NCBI RefSeq assembly: GCF_003182475.1
Contig: NZ_QGTS01000009.1
Location: forward strand, 62,001-126,000
DNA: 64,000 bases
Reading direction: 5' to 3'
Source: Mangrovibacter plantisponsor
GTDB lineage: Bacteria > Pseudomonadota > Gammaproteobacteria > Enterobacterales > Enterobacteriaceae
The notes under the pieces were generated by a model. That model was not told the DNA's origin, ran no database searches, and saw only the letters and a list, made by a program, of their open reading frames with translations. Positions 35,242-44,036 of this stretch are shown here, piece by piece. Made by a program: the position numbers and the translations under genes. How positions within the stretch are numbered: position 1 is the stretch's first letter; every line of letters begins with the position of its first letter.

Positions 35242-36564
35242 ATGAGCACTCTGTACGCGAAATTAATTTCACTCATTGAGCATAAAATTACTCCGATGGC
35301 GGGTGCTGTCGGGCAACAGAAATATGTCACCTCTATTCGTGATGGGTTCATTACCGCACTGCCATTTATGATAGTGGGCTCATTTATGTTGGTGTTTATT
35401 TTCCCTCCTTTCTCTCCGGATACCTCATGGGGATTTGCCAGAGCCTGGTTGCAGTTCTCGTTGAACCACCGGGAAGCACTGATGCTGCCTTTCCACTTTA
35501 GTATGGGCATCATGACGCTGTTCATTGCAGTCGGGATTGCGGCAAGTCTCGCCAAACACCATAACCTGGACCCGCTGACATCAGGCATGTTGTCTTTGAT
35601 GGCCTTCTTACTGGTGGCAGCGCCACTAAAAGATGGGCAAATAGCAACAGATTACTTATCGGGGCAAGGGATTTTTACGGCAATTCTGGTCGCAATTTAT
35701 TCTACGGAACTGTACGCCTTCCTGAAACGGCACAATGTCACTATCCGCCTGCCGCCAGAGGTTCCCACTGGGGTGGCGCGTTCTTTTGAGATTCTGATTC
35801 CTGTCCTGGCGATAGTGGTGACACTGCATCCGCTGAATCTGTTTATTGAAGCGGAATTAGGCATGATTATTCCTGAAGCTATCATGTCTTTGGTGAAGCC
35901 GTTGGTTGCCGCATCAGACACTTTACCTGCCATTTTGCTCTCTGTGTTGGTTTGCCAGGTACTCTGGTTCGCCGGGATTCATGGCGCTCTTATTGTGACG
36001 GGCATAATGAACCCATTCTGGATGGCTAATTTATCAGTCAATCAGGCCGCTATGGCTGCTGGCCAGGCTATCCCGCACATTTATGTTCAGGGATTTTGGG
36101 ATCACTATTTGTTGATTGGTGGCGTCGGTTCCACATTACCATTAGCGTTGATGTTGCTGCGCAGCAAAGCGGTACACTTGCGCACCATTGGCCGTATGGG
36201 CGTCGTTCCGGGGGCATTCAATATTAATGAGCCCATTTTATTTGGCGCGCCAATCATCATGAACCCTCTGTTTTTCCTGCCCTTTGTCCTTGTCCCTATG
36301 GTTAATGCCACGCTGGCATATTTTGCACTGAAACTTGATCTTGTCAGCAGGGTGGTTTCTATGACGCCGTGGACTACCCCCGCGCCTATTGGTGCCTCCT
36401 GGGCTGCGAACTGGACATTCAGTCCGGTAATTATGTGTTTCATCTGTATGGCTATGTCGGCAGTGATGTATTTCCCATTCCTGAAAGCTTATGAAAAACA
36501 ATTGCTTGATCAGGAAAAAGAGAATTTGGCAGAGCATGGCGATGAAGCGCTGCAGTCTGTATAA
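35242..36564 (+). CDS. PTS cellobiose-type EIIC permease
   Basis: 440 residues, polytopic. Conserved blocks HKITPMAGAVGQQKYVTSIRDGF, LPPEVPTGVARSFEILIPV, GIHGALIVTGIMNPFW, LIGGVGSTLPLALMLL and FNINEPILFGAPIIMNP. Very similar in outline to the EIIC of the second locus (51550-52875), more so than to the stand-alone EIIC next door. It lies between EIIB and EIIA in one operon. Likely sugar: mannobiose, cellobiose or mixed glucomannan disaccharides (inference). Confidence 0.93.
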   Translation: MSTLYAKLISLIEHKITPMAGAVGQQKYVTSIRDGFITALPFMIVGSFMLVFIFPPFSPDTSWGFARAWLQFSLNHREALMLPFHFSMGIMTLFIAVGIAASLAKHHNLDPLTSGMLSLMAFLLVAAPLKDGQIATDYLSGQGIFTAILVAIYSTELYAFLKRHNVTIRLPPEVPTGVARSFEILIPVLAIVVTLHPLNLFIEAELGMIIPEAIMSLVKPLVAASDTLPAILLSVLVCQVLWFAGIHGALIVTGIMNPFWMANLSVNQAAMAAGQAIPHIYVQGFWDHYLLIGGVGSTLPLALMLLRSKAVHLRTIGRMGVVPGAFNINEPILFGAPIIMNPLFFLPFVLVPMVNATLAYFALKLDLVSRVVSMTPWTTPAPIGASWAANWTFSPVIMCFICMAMSAVMYFPFLKAYEKQLLDQEKENLAEHGDEALQSV

Positions 36565-36585
36565 CGAACAAATCAGGAGTGACTC

Positions 36586-36900
36586 ATGGAATTAGAAGAA
36601 CAGGTGATGGGCATTATTATCAATGCTGGTCAGTCACGCAGCTTGTGTTACGAAGCGCTGCGTTGCGCAAAAGCAGGGGATTTTTCAGGTGCAGACGGGA
36701 AAATGCAGGAAGCGGTGCAATATGCCCGGGAAGCACATCGAGTGCAGACTCAGCTAATTGAAGCGGATGAAGGTGAAGGGAAAACCAGAATGACGTTGGT
36801 GATGGTTCATGCTCAGGATCATCTGATGACTTCTATTCTGGCTCAAGAGCTCATTGCTGAACTGATTGATGTTTATCGTTCCAGAGAAGCGAGAAGCTAA
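36586..36900 (+). CDS. PTS lactose/cellobiose-type EIIA component
   Basis: 104 residues, trimeric helical phosphocarrier. The likely phosphorylated histidine is His75 in TLVMVHAQDHLMTS, the family signature. The N-terminal helix has IIINAGQSRSLCYEAL. It follows EIIC by 21 bp with a GGAG site. An 8-bp hairpin (36916-36936) separates it from the sugar kinase gene. Confidence 0.93.
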   Translation: MELEEQVMGIIINAGQSRSLCYEALRCAKAGDFSGADGKMQEAVQYAREAHRVQTQLIEADEGEGKTRMTLVMVHAQDHLMTSILAQELIAELIDVYRSREARS

Positions 36901-36915
36901 GCAGAGATAACTAAT

Positions 36916-36936
36916 GCCGGGAGCCTTACTCCCGGC
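36916..36936 (+). repeat. Intercistronic hairpin between EIIA and the ROK kinase
   Basis: Perfect stem GCCGGGAG / CTCCCGGC with a five-base loop and no T tract (followed by aaggaaacc). Better suited to mRNA processing or stability than termination. Confidence 0.5.
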
Positions 36937-36954
36937 AAGGAAACCGAGGGCTCT

Positions 36955-37854
36955 ATGTTACATCTTGGTCTGGATATCGGCGGCACAAAGATGGAAGCCG
37001 TATTGTTAGATGAACAGGGGAATAGCATTACCTGTGAGCGTCGCCCCACCTGTAAGACCACTTATCATGAGTTTATGCAAGAATTACTGTCGCTGATTGG
37101 CTCAATCAGGCAGCGGTCGCCAGTCCCTTTCTCTGTGGGAATAGGGCTACCAGGCGCACTCGATCCTGTTAGCCATGTGATTAAAAACAGTAATTGTCTG
37201 GTATTGAATGGGCATGATTTAAAAGCTGATCTATCTCGAGCTCTTCAGCAGCCTGTATGGCTGGCGAATGATGCGGATTGTTTTACTTTATCTGAAGCGG
37301 TAGATGGTGCCGGTGCGGGAGCGGGTACAGTTTTTGGCGTCATCATCGGTACCGGGTGTGGCGGAGGAATCGTTGTGAACCGGGCTTTGCTTAGTGGGCC
37401 AAATGCAATTGTTGGCGAATGGGGGCATAACCCATTGCCTGGTTATGATGCCATGCAAGATGGTCCAGCGCAGCAGTGTTATTGTGGCAAACTAAATTGT
37501 ATTGAAACTTTTATCTCCGGTACGGGATTTTCCCGGCGCTTTGGTGCAAATATTACTGCTCCAGAGATTATAAGTTTGGTCAGTGAAGGTGAGCCCGCAG
37601 CGGTGGCACACTGGGCTCATTTTATTGGTGCTTTTTCTCGAAGCCTGGCCTCTGTTATCAATATTCTCGACCCCCATGTCATTGTATTAGGTGGTGGGTT
37701 GTCTAATGTTGATTTAATTTATGAAACACTGCCGGATTCAGTCGTGCCCTGGCTCTTTTCCGGCACTTGCCGCACGCGTATTGTTAAAGCGAAATACGGA
37801 GATTCCAGTGGAGTCAGAGGTGCGGCGTGGTTGCCCACTATGGACATGTCATAA
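36955..37854 (+). CDS. mak: ROK family sugar kinase (mannokinase/fructokinase type)
   Basis: 299 residues. The phosphate motif is LGLDIGGTKMEAVLLDEQG, the second ATP motif IIGTGCGGGIVVN, and the catalytic aspartate is in LANDADCFTLSEA. The ROK zinc cluster is EWGHNPL...CYCGKLNC (Cys175, Cys177, Cys182). Close to E. coli Mak along its length, including CIETFISGTGFSRRFG and SSVRGAAWL-type end SSGVRGAAWLPT. In this locus it would phosphorylate free mannose or glucose left after GH1 cleavage, like gmuE in Bacillus. A GAGGG site precedes the ATG. Confidence 0.88.
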   Translation: MLHLGLDIGGTKMEAVLLDEQGNSITCERRPTCKTTYHEFMQELLSLIGSIRQRSPVPFSVGIGLPGALDPVSHVIKNSNCLVLNGHDLKADLSRALQQPVWLANDADCFTLSEAVDGAGAGAGTVFGVIIGTGCGGGIVVNRALLSGPNAIVGEWGHNPLPGYDAMQDGPAQQCYCGKLNCIETFISGTGFSRRFGANITAPEIISLVSEGEPAAVAHWAHFIGAFSRSLASVINILDPHVIVLGGGLSNVDLIYETLPDSVVPWLFSGTCRTRIVKAKYGDSSGVRGAAWLPTMDMS

Positions 37855-37934
37855 GCAGGCGTTCGCATATGTCTGCGATAAGACAGTTTAGTGCGGGTAT
37901 GTTAAGCTACACAAAATTCCACACTGAAAACGCC

Positions 37935-38897
37935 ATGCCAACAATAGATGATGTATCGCGTCTTGCGAATGTTTCTAAAGCGACTGTTTCCCGCGTACTT
38001 ACGGGCACGCGTGGCGTTCGTGAAGAGAGCCGGGTGGCAGTACTCCGTGCTGTCGAGGAGTTAAATTATCGCCCCAGTTTCGCGGCACAAAATCTTGCCA
38101 GCCAAAGCTCGAATCATGTTGGTATGGTGATTTCATCTCAGGATGAGAGTCGTGCGTCACGGGTTCTTCCTTTGTTATCCCGTAGTGTGCGGTCTTTGAA
38201 TAAGAATTTAATGGTGCAGTATGTCAGTGATGCAACCGAGCAGGCTGCGGCTATTGATGAGCTTCAACACCAGTGCGTAGCTGTTATTGTCATGGGCAGT
38301 GTTATGCCCGGGCTACCAGAAAATGTCCTTCCCTTTGAATATGCCGGGAACACTCCCAGCGAACATGCTGGCTATGATTTTACCTTTGCGACTGAAAGTG
38401 CCTGTCGCTACATAATGAACAAGGGGCATCACAATATCGCATTGTTGGTTGATACCAGCAACGACCCTGCCAGCCAGCAAATGATCGAAGGTTACCGTAA
38501 TGTCCTGCAGAATTATTCGTTGCCATTTAATCGGCAGTTACTGCTGGAGGCGAATGATGATGTTGAGCAGGCATTACTGACGTTAATTAATAGCTTCAAT
38601 AAATACAGTGCGATTATTGTAAAGCGGGACAGCTATGCTGCTGAAGCAATGCGTCTGTTACGTGAGTTCAATATTGCCGTTCCTCAGGAGGTTTCACTAT
38701 TGAGCCTTGAGGATTCGCCACTGGCATCACTACTTTACCCTCCACTGACATGTATCGCCTGGCCACTGGAACAAATGTTGGAAGGTTGTGTTCAGCGTTT
38801 GCGTCTTCTGATTGAAGGCCGGCCACTGGTTGCCTGTGATGCTAAAGCCATTTCCGGGCGGCTTGTCCCCCGCCAGTCTGTCGCCAACTTATCCTGA
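37935..38897 (+). CDS. LacI-family regulator of the mannan/PTS locus
   Basis: 320 residues. Helix-turn-helix MPTIDDVSRLANVSKATVSRV, hinge near 50-60, then a sugar-binding-type effector domain. The start at 37935 was chosen because LacI proteins begin two or three residues before this motif. The frame is open upstream into the kinase gene (37827), and ATGs at 37869 and 37899 are possible; no strong ribosome site marks any of them. The palindrome GGAAAGCGCTTTCC before both PTS units is the likely operator. It is the counterpart of the LacI protein at 53497. Confidence 0.88.
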   Translation: MPTIDDVSRLANVSKATVSRVLTGTRGVREESRVAVLRAVEELNYRPSFAAQNLASQSSNHVGMVISSQDESRASRVLPLLSRSVRSLNKNLMVQYVSDATEQAAAIDELQHQCVAVIVMGSVMPGLPENVLPFEYAGNTPSEHAGYDFTFATESACRYIMNKGHHNIALLVDTSNDPASQQMIEGYRNVLQNYSLPFNRQLLLEANDDVEQALLTLINSFNKYSAIIVKRDSYAAEAMRLLREFNIAVPQEVSLLSLEDSPLASLLYPPLTCIAWPLEQMLEGCVQRLRLLIEGRPLVACDAKAISGRLVPRQSVANLS

Positions 38898-39007
38898 CAT
38901 TCGTCAGCTGCGCAAGTGTTGCTTCATTTATAGCAGCTGGCTGATTGACGCCTTCACCTGGAAAACACAAGATAGCGCTTTGGTTAATTGTGCATCAGGG
39001 AGAGGTT

Positions 39008-39595
39008 ATGACGTTGGTTGAGCGCCACCTCGAAAAAGTCAGGTTACATTTGGATGAAGAAAACCAGGAACAGTGGGCTGTGCTGTGCGGTGCAACAGAA
39101 CAGGCACTTGCGCAACTGGTAAAACGTTACCCACAATGCCCACCTGAATTACAGCAACTGTTAAGTAAAGTTGATGGTACATACTGGAAAAAGTATGGCG
39201 GGCAAATGGTCAATTTGCTGTTACTGGCATCCGATGTAGGCGAGGACTTTGGTTACTATCTGCTTTCTTGTGAACAAATGCAGGAAGAACAGCGTTTTGG
39301 GGATTCAATTGATGATATTTATGGCGAGTGGCTCGGGCAGGCGGATGTCATTGATGTGGACAGCCGGATTGATACCTCTGTCGCGATGAGTGAACGGTTG
39401 TGTTTTGCTCATTGCCTTAATAATGGTGGAACTTCTCGCCTGTATATCGATTTCCACCCGGCAACCGGTGGTACTTGTGGCCAGGTGGTACGCTTTCTGC
39501 ACGACCCGGACAGTTATATTGTCCTGGCAGATAGCTTTGAGGCGTATATCGCCGGGGTGCTGGAAAGTAATTACGCGTTTGTCAGCGAATATTAA
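39008..39595 (+). CDS. SMI1/KNR4 family protein
   Basis: 195 residues. The SMI1/KNR4-type fold is suggested by the N-terminal helix ERHLEKVRLHLDEENQEQW, CPPELQQLLSKVDGTYWKKYGG and the closing YIVLADSFEAYIAGVLESN. Members include immunity proteins of contact-dependent toxins and stand-alone proteins of unknown role. No toxin gene is visible here, so immunity is not claimed. An AGGGAGAGG stretch precedes the chosen ATG at 39008; the frame is open from 38945. It lies at the right edge of the ssb-yjcB insertion. Confidence 0.75.
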   Translation: MTLVERHLEKVRLHLDEENQEQWAVLCGATEQALAQLVKRYPQCPPELQQLLSKVDGTYWKKYGGQMVNLLLLASDVGEDFGYYLLSCEQMQEEQRFGDSIDDIYGEWLGQADVIDVDSRIDTSVAMSERLCFAHCLNNGGTSRLYIDFHPATGGTCGQVVRFLHDPDSYIVLADSFEAYIAGVLESNYAFVSEY

Positions 39596-39763
39596 CTCAC
39601 CAGAAAGTGAAATAAAAAGTAGCACCCCGGGGCAACAGAACACGGATGTTTGCTCTTTAGCGGTTTGGTTATGCTATCAGAATAAAATGGTGTGTTTTGC
39701 TGTAACGTATTGTTTATTCGCTTTATCCACTATTGCAGAAGGCACTTCAGCTAACTGCTGAAC

Positions 39764-40045
39764 TTAGCTAACCATAACCGGCCATTCCGGGGGCGTATGG
39801 CTCATAATATCAACCATTACATCTTTGAAATGTACCCAGAAAATACTTAAATCAACCAGCGATAAGCCCAGTAATGTTGTTGCAAACCAGCAAGATGCTG
39901 CCAGACCACAACTGGTGCTTACAAATGCCAGCGCGTAACGTTCGTTACGGCGAAAACGAATATTAAGGGTACTTGCCATAAACATCAGCACAGCGCTGAA
40001 CAGTGGCCAGCGCATCAGCATTACGCTCGTTGTTAGAGTAGCCAT
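39764..40045 (-). CDS. yjcB: YjcB family membrane protein
   Basis: 93 residues, the same length as E. coli YjcB. Starts MATLTTSVMLMRWPLFSAVL and keeps FMASTLNIRFRRNERY and the end HTPPEWPVMVS. Two membrane segments are predicted (about 12-30 and 42-65). Function unknown. In E. coli yjcB lies directly after ssb, so this gene marks where the conserved order resumes after the 27-kb insertion. Confidence 0.9.
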   Translation of the reverse strand: MATLTTSVMLMRWPLFSAVLMFMASTLNIRFRRNERYALAFVSTSCGLAASCWFATTLLGLSLVDLSIFWVHFKDVMVDIMSHTPPEWPVMVS

Positions 40046-40660
40046 GAAAACAATCCTCAGTATTTCTGTGGCTTTCTGTGGCTGGTTTTGATGACGTCGG
40101 CCTTGAGAAAGCGCAGTGACATTGCAGGTGATGAAGCAATCTTTAACTCATTTTTGTGAACTATATCACATTTGTTGTTTTATTCACCAGTTGACGATGA
40201 TAATTTTTTAAAAAAATGTACGGATGTTTTATGTGATTATTTTATAAAGGGAAAATACTAGCGTGGTTTGTGGTCGTTGGAAAATTTGCCAGGAATAATC
40301 CTGGGTGTGGCTAATTATATAAATAAAATCAGTTGATTATAAATATCACTATGTTGCCTGCACCGCCTGATGTTATTTACAGCAGAACCAGGCTGACTTA
40401 TTATGGCGCAAGTGATTATTAACTGCGCTTGTATGCCAGTGTATTGATTACTAATACTTTTTCATGACTTATTACACTGTGTTATATCACGGTGGGTTTT
40501 TTCAGACCCTGTGTCACCTTTGGTATTGATTGTTATTGTTATATTTTTTGGCGCATCACACTGTATACAGATCTATTTTTAGTCTGCATTTATAACGCAA
40601 TGCGATAGCGTTGTTCAGTTAATTTTATTCGAATTCATATAGTTATGTGAATAATTCTAA
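40046..40660. other. Long AT-rich intergenic region with a CRP site
   Basis: 615 bp between divergent yjcB and the GGDEF gene. No frame of interest. It holds a consensus CRP site (40155-40170) and several A/T tracts. Upstream DNA of both genes must carry their promoters; none could be fixed with confidence. Confidence 0.6.
40155..40170. promoter_or_regulatory. CRP-binding site, consensus
   Basis: TGTGA-ACTATA-TCACA matches both CRP half sites completely, with T-rich flanks on both sides. It is 110 bp upstream of yjcB and 490 bp upstream of the GGDEF gene, so yjcB is the nearer target. Confidence 0.72.
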
Positions 40661-42094
40661 ATGAAAAATGATAATGCTGAGCACCATATACAGACACCTG
40701 ATTCAATATTGAATGCCCTGGCCGGGGTGCTTCCGGTTATTCTTGAAAGCGCCTCTCTCGAACAGGTTATTGATGCTTTTACTCATGCACTTGGTGCGAG
40801 CCTGGGGTGGGTCGCTCTTATTGAGCAAGAAGCACAAAGTCTTAATGTCCTGGTGAGTGGTTGTTGTCCTTGCCAGGAGCAGGATGTTTACCAGATGCTT
40901 GCGGACCAACGCCTGCAGGCGTGCGGGTGGAACACTGTGGTTTGGGAAAGTGGGGTCGGTAAGCATTTCTTTTCCCGGTCTGAGAGTAACTTGTGTGCCC
41001 TTGAATCTGCTGTATTAGGTAAACTTCGACACCAAAATGGTGATGTCGCTGGTTATTTTTTTCTCGCTTTCCCCCACCAATCTTATTCGCAAAAAGTACT
41101 CCGTAATCTTGCAGCTATTATTTCCGGAGCAATAAAAGAATATCTAATTAAGCATTCTGTTAATTCGCTTCTGCTAAACGAGACGCAAAAGATAGTTTCA
41201 CAATACACCACCCTTTTTTCGAATGCGCCAATATTAATAAATTCATTTAGTGCAGATAATCGCTGCATATTATGGAACGGGGAATGCCAGCGATTATTTG
41301 GCTGGAGCCGGGATGAATTAAATCGCTTTCCGGATCCACTGGCACTTTTTTATCCCGACCTGACAGTTCGTGAACGCGTTCGGGCCTCGGTAACCACGGT
41401 GCCAGGGGATAAAATGCAGGAATGGTACCCAATTGATAAAAACGGGCGCGTATTAACCACCTTGTGGTCAAATATTTTATTGCCGGATCATTCTATTTTG
41501 AATATTGGTGTGGATATTACTGCACGTAAACGTGAAGAGCAGCGTCTGGCGCGTAAAGCCATTACTGATGAGCTCACTCAGTGCCTCAACCGGGCGGGCA
41601 TTCTTGCGCAACTCAATGAGATTCTGCTGCGCAACAGCCACCTTGTGATTCAGAATGGTATGTCGGTGGTTATGTTTGATCTGGATTATTTTAAAAGCAT
41701 TAATGACCGCTGGGGGCATTCAGTCGGTGATATTGCCCTGTCGTTTTTTGGCCGGGAATTGCAGGCTCATCCTCTACCTGGCATGGTTACCGGCCGCCTT
41801 GGCGGAGAAGAGTTTTTGGCGATTTTCCCGGCAGCTGATAGCCAGCAGGCATGGCGTTTTATTGAGCAATTTCGCCAGCGCCTTGCCAACAGCCAGGTGG
41901 TTCCAGGCTACCATGATCTGCGTATTTCTTTCAGTGCGGGTATTCTTTCTTTACGTTCTGGCGAAGTCATGCCTGCCAGTGAAGTATTAAAACAAGTGGA
42001 TGAAGCGCTGTATGGTGCGAAACGCAATGGTCGCGGTATGTCTGTTATCGTTGGGGGTTCACCGCAGTGGATAGCGAAAACATCGATAAATTAA
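40661..42094 (+). CDS. Diguanylate cyclase with GAF-like and PAS sensor domains
   Basis: 477 residues, no membrane segment seen. An N-terminal GAF-like region (about 15-170), a PAS domain (about 185-295, FSNAPILINSFSADNRCILWNGECQRLFGWS), then a GGDEF domain from about 305. The active-site loop reads GRLGGEEFLAIF, the GGEEF form competent for c-di-GMP synthesis; MVMFDLDYFKSINDRWGHSVGD precedes it. An I-site RxxD is not evident before the loop. It lies next to pdeC, a c-di-GMP phosphodiesterase. Not present at this place in E. coli K-12. Confidence 0.88.
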   Translation: MKNDNAEHHIQTPDSILNALAGVLPVILESASLEQVIDAFTHALGASLGWVALIEQEAQSLNVLVSGCCPCQEQDVYQMLADQRLQACGWNTVVWESGVGKHFFSRSESNLCALESAVLGKLRHQNGDVAGYFFLAFPHQSYSQKVLRNLAAIISGAIKEYLIKHSVNSLLLNETQKIVSQYTTLFSNAPILINSFSADNRCILWNGECQRLFGWSRDELNRFPDPLALFYPDLTVRERVRASVTTVPGDKMQEWYPIDKNGRVLTTLWSNILLPDHSILNIGVDITARKREEQRLARKAITDELTQCLNRAGILAQLNEILLRNSHLVIQNGMSVVMFDLDYFKSINDRWGHSVGDIALSFFGRELQAHPLPGMVTGRLGGEEFLAIFPAADSQQAWRFIEQFRQRLANSQVVPGYHDLRISFSAGILSLRSGEVMPASEVLKQVDEALYGAKRNGRGMSVIVGGSPQWIAKTSIN

Positions 42095-42108
42095 GATTTA
42101 TCTTAATT
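42089..42108. repeat. Small inverted repeat at the GGDEF gene end
   Basis: AATTAAGAT / ATCTTAATT with a two-base loop overlaps the stop codon. Possibly a weak terminator without a T tract. The rest of the 343-bp gap to pdeC shows nothing recognisable. Confidence 0.35.
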
Positions 42109-42437
42109 GTGTGATGTAAATATGCTGTTTTTTAACTGATTTATGCGATGTTCCAGCTGTTATTTACCTTATGTCCCGCTTTTGCTATGCGTAGCGTTCT
42201 ATGACCAAGGTTTTTCCGTCGTTAGCGTATTTCTCAGCCAATATTTGTAATTGATTATCAAAACACCAAATCACTTTATTTATAGCGTTAATTTATGACG
42301 AATGGCGACTGTTTCTCTGAAATTTAAGAAAATTAAAGGTATTCCCTATTGCTAATTTTTAGGGATTCATGCAACGTAAACGTCTATTTTTACTGATTCT
42401 CATTACCAGGTGCTATAACCGCGCTTATGAGGCATCT

Positions 42438-44027
42438 ATGACTCTCCAGCCGTGGAAGAAAACGTTGCGAATAATCGGCGTTTTGCTGATAGTCATGCTA
42501 CCAATTGTCTTTGCAATCTGGTTCGCGAGAATCCGTGCTGAAAATGATACGCAACAGCACTTGCAGGCATTTGCCTCTATGGTTCTCGAAAAAAGTGAAA
42601 GCGTGATTAGCCATGTGAACGATGTTCGCGAAGATGCCAGCCGTTTTCGCGGGATCCCTTGTTCGCCTGCACATCAGGTGAGTATGCTTACCAGCCTGCG
42701 AACCTCCATGGATGTGGAGGAGCTGATTTACGCGCATAACGATGACCTGCTCTGTTCGACGTTCTTACGCCCGTCGCTCCCTTTTTACCTGGGGGCTCCG
42801 GATTATTCGCGTGAAGGTGATGTCGCTATCTATTATTTTCGCGATACCCCATTTTTCTCCGGCCACAAAATGGTTTACATGCGCAAAGGGAATTATGTTG
42901 CGGTGGTGAACCCTCTGGCGTTTGGTAACGTTATAACCAACGACAAATCAATGCAGTGGGGGATTTTCGATACCCGCACAATGCACTTTTTCTCTTTGGG
43001 CCCAGGTGTTGACGCACAGGATTTGTCCGGGTTAATTCGGCATGGCAATTCGATGTTTCGCGCCAACCAGCGTTTTTACAGCATAAGCAATGCCAAACGC
43101 CCCATAGCTGTCATTGTATCAACCTCAGATGACCTGTTTTACAGTTTCTGGTCTCACCAAATGACTGTAACTGTGCCGTTGGGGGTAATCTTGAGTTTGC
43201 TTATCTTTATGGGATGGTCACGGGCGCAGCGGGAGCTTAATTCTCCCCGTCGTTTGTTGATGAATGCCATGAAGAAAAAACAGTTCCACCTGCATTATCA
43301 ACCAATTGTCGATATTAAGCTTGGCCGGTGTGTTGGCGCGGAAGCGCTACTGCGCTGGCATGGTTATTCAGGCCCGCTGATGAGCCCGGCAGTGTTTATA
43401 CCTGTGGCGGAGCGGGAAGGGCTGATGTCTCACCTGACTGAATATGTCATTGATTATGTCTTTGACGACCTGGGTGAGTACCTGGCAAAAACTCCGGATA
43501 TTTATATTTCCATCAACCTGTCTGCCACGGATTTTCATTCCCCGTATTTGATTGACTGGATTTCTGATAAAGCACATCAGTTCGGTGTGAAAACCGGGCA
43601 AATCAAGATTGAAGTGACTGAGCGTGGTTTTATTGATGTCGCGAAAACGACGCCGGTTATCCAGGCCTTTCGGGCCGCAGGTTTTGAAGTGGCAATTGAT
43701 GACTTTGGTACCGGCTATTCTAACCTGCAAAACCTCTATTCACTGAACGTGGATATTCTCAAAATTGATAAGTCTTTCATTGATACGCTGGTTGGGCCGA
43801 ATACCAGCCATTTGATTGCGGAGCATATCATTGAAATGGCACACAGCCTGCAACTCAAAACGATTGCGGAAGGTGTTGAGAACATGGAACAGGTTGCCTG
43901 GTTACTTAAGCGGGGTGTGCAATACTGCCAGGGCTGGTATTTTGCCCGGGCAATGCCTTCCGATGAGTTTGAGGCCTGGCTTGCCCGAAAAACCGTGTTC
44001 CCCGGCAAGCCGCACTGGGTCTTTTAA
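42438..44027 (+). CDS. pdeC: c-di-GMP phosphodiesterase PdeC (CSS-motif and EAL)
   Basis: 529 residues (528 in E. coli PdeC, formerly YjcC). A transmembrane helix near the N-terminus (RIIGVLLIVMLPIVFAIWF), a periplasmic CSS-motif sensor domain with cysteines in GIPCSPAH and DLLCSTFLRPS, a second membrane helix (VPLGVILSLLIFMGW), then a cytoplasmic EAL domain: GAEALLRWHG, NLSATDF, EVTERGF, IDDFGTGYSN, LKIDKSFID and IAEGVEN all present, so it should be catalytic. The ATG at 42438 has GAGG upstream; the longer frame from 42369 is not conserved. Neighbours soxS and soxR as in E. coli. Confidence 0.94.
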   Translation: MTLQPWKKTLRIIGVLLIVMLPIVFAIWFARIRAENDTQQHLQAFASMVLEKSESVISHVNDVREDASRFRGIPCSPAHQVSMLTSLRTSMDVEELIYAHNDDLLCSTFLRPSLPFYLGAPDYSREGDVAIYYFRDTPFFSGHKMVYMRKGNYVAVVNPLAFGNVITNDKSMQWGIFDTRTMHFFSLGPGVDAQDLSGLIRHGNSMFRANQRFYSISNAKRPIAVIVSTSDDLFYSFWSHQMTVTVPLGVILSLLIFMGWSRAQRELNSPRRLLMNAMKKKQFHLHYQPIVDIKLGRCVGAEALLRWHGYSGPLMSPAVFIPVAEREGLMSHLTEYVIDYVFDDLGEYLAKTPDIYISINLSATDFHSPYLIDWISDKAHQFGVKTGQIKIEVTERGFIDVAKTTPVIQAFRAAGFEVAIDDFGTGYSNLQNLYSLNVDILKIDKSFIDTLVGPNTSHLIAEHIIEMAHSLQLKTIAEGVENMEQVAWLLKRGVQYCQGWYFARAMPSDEFEAWLARKTVFPGKPHWVF

Positions 44028-44036
44028 TGCTACCTG

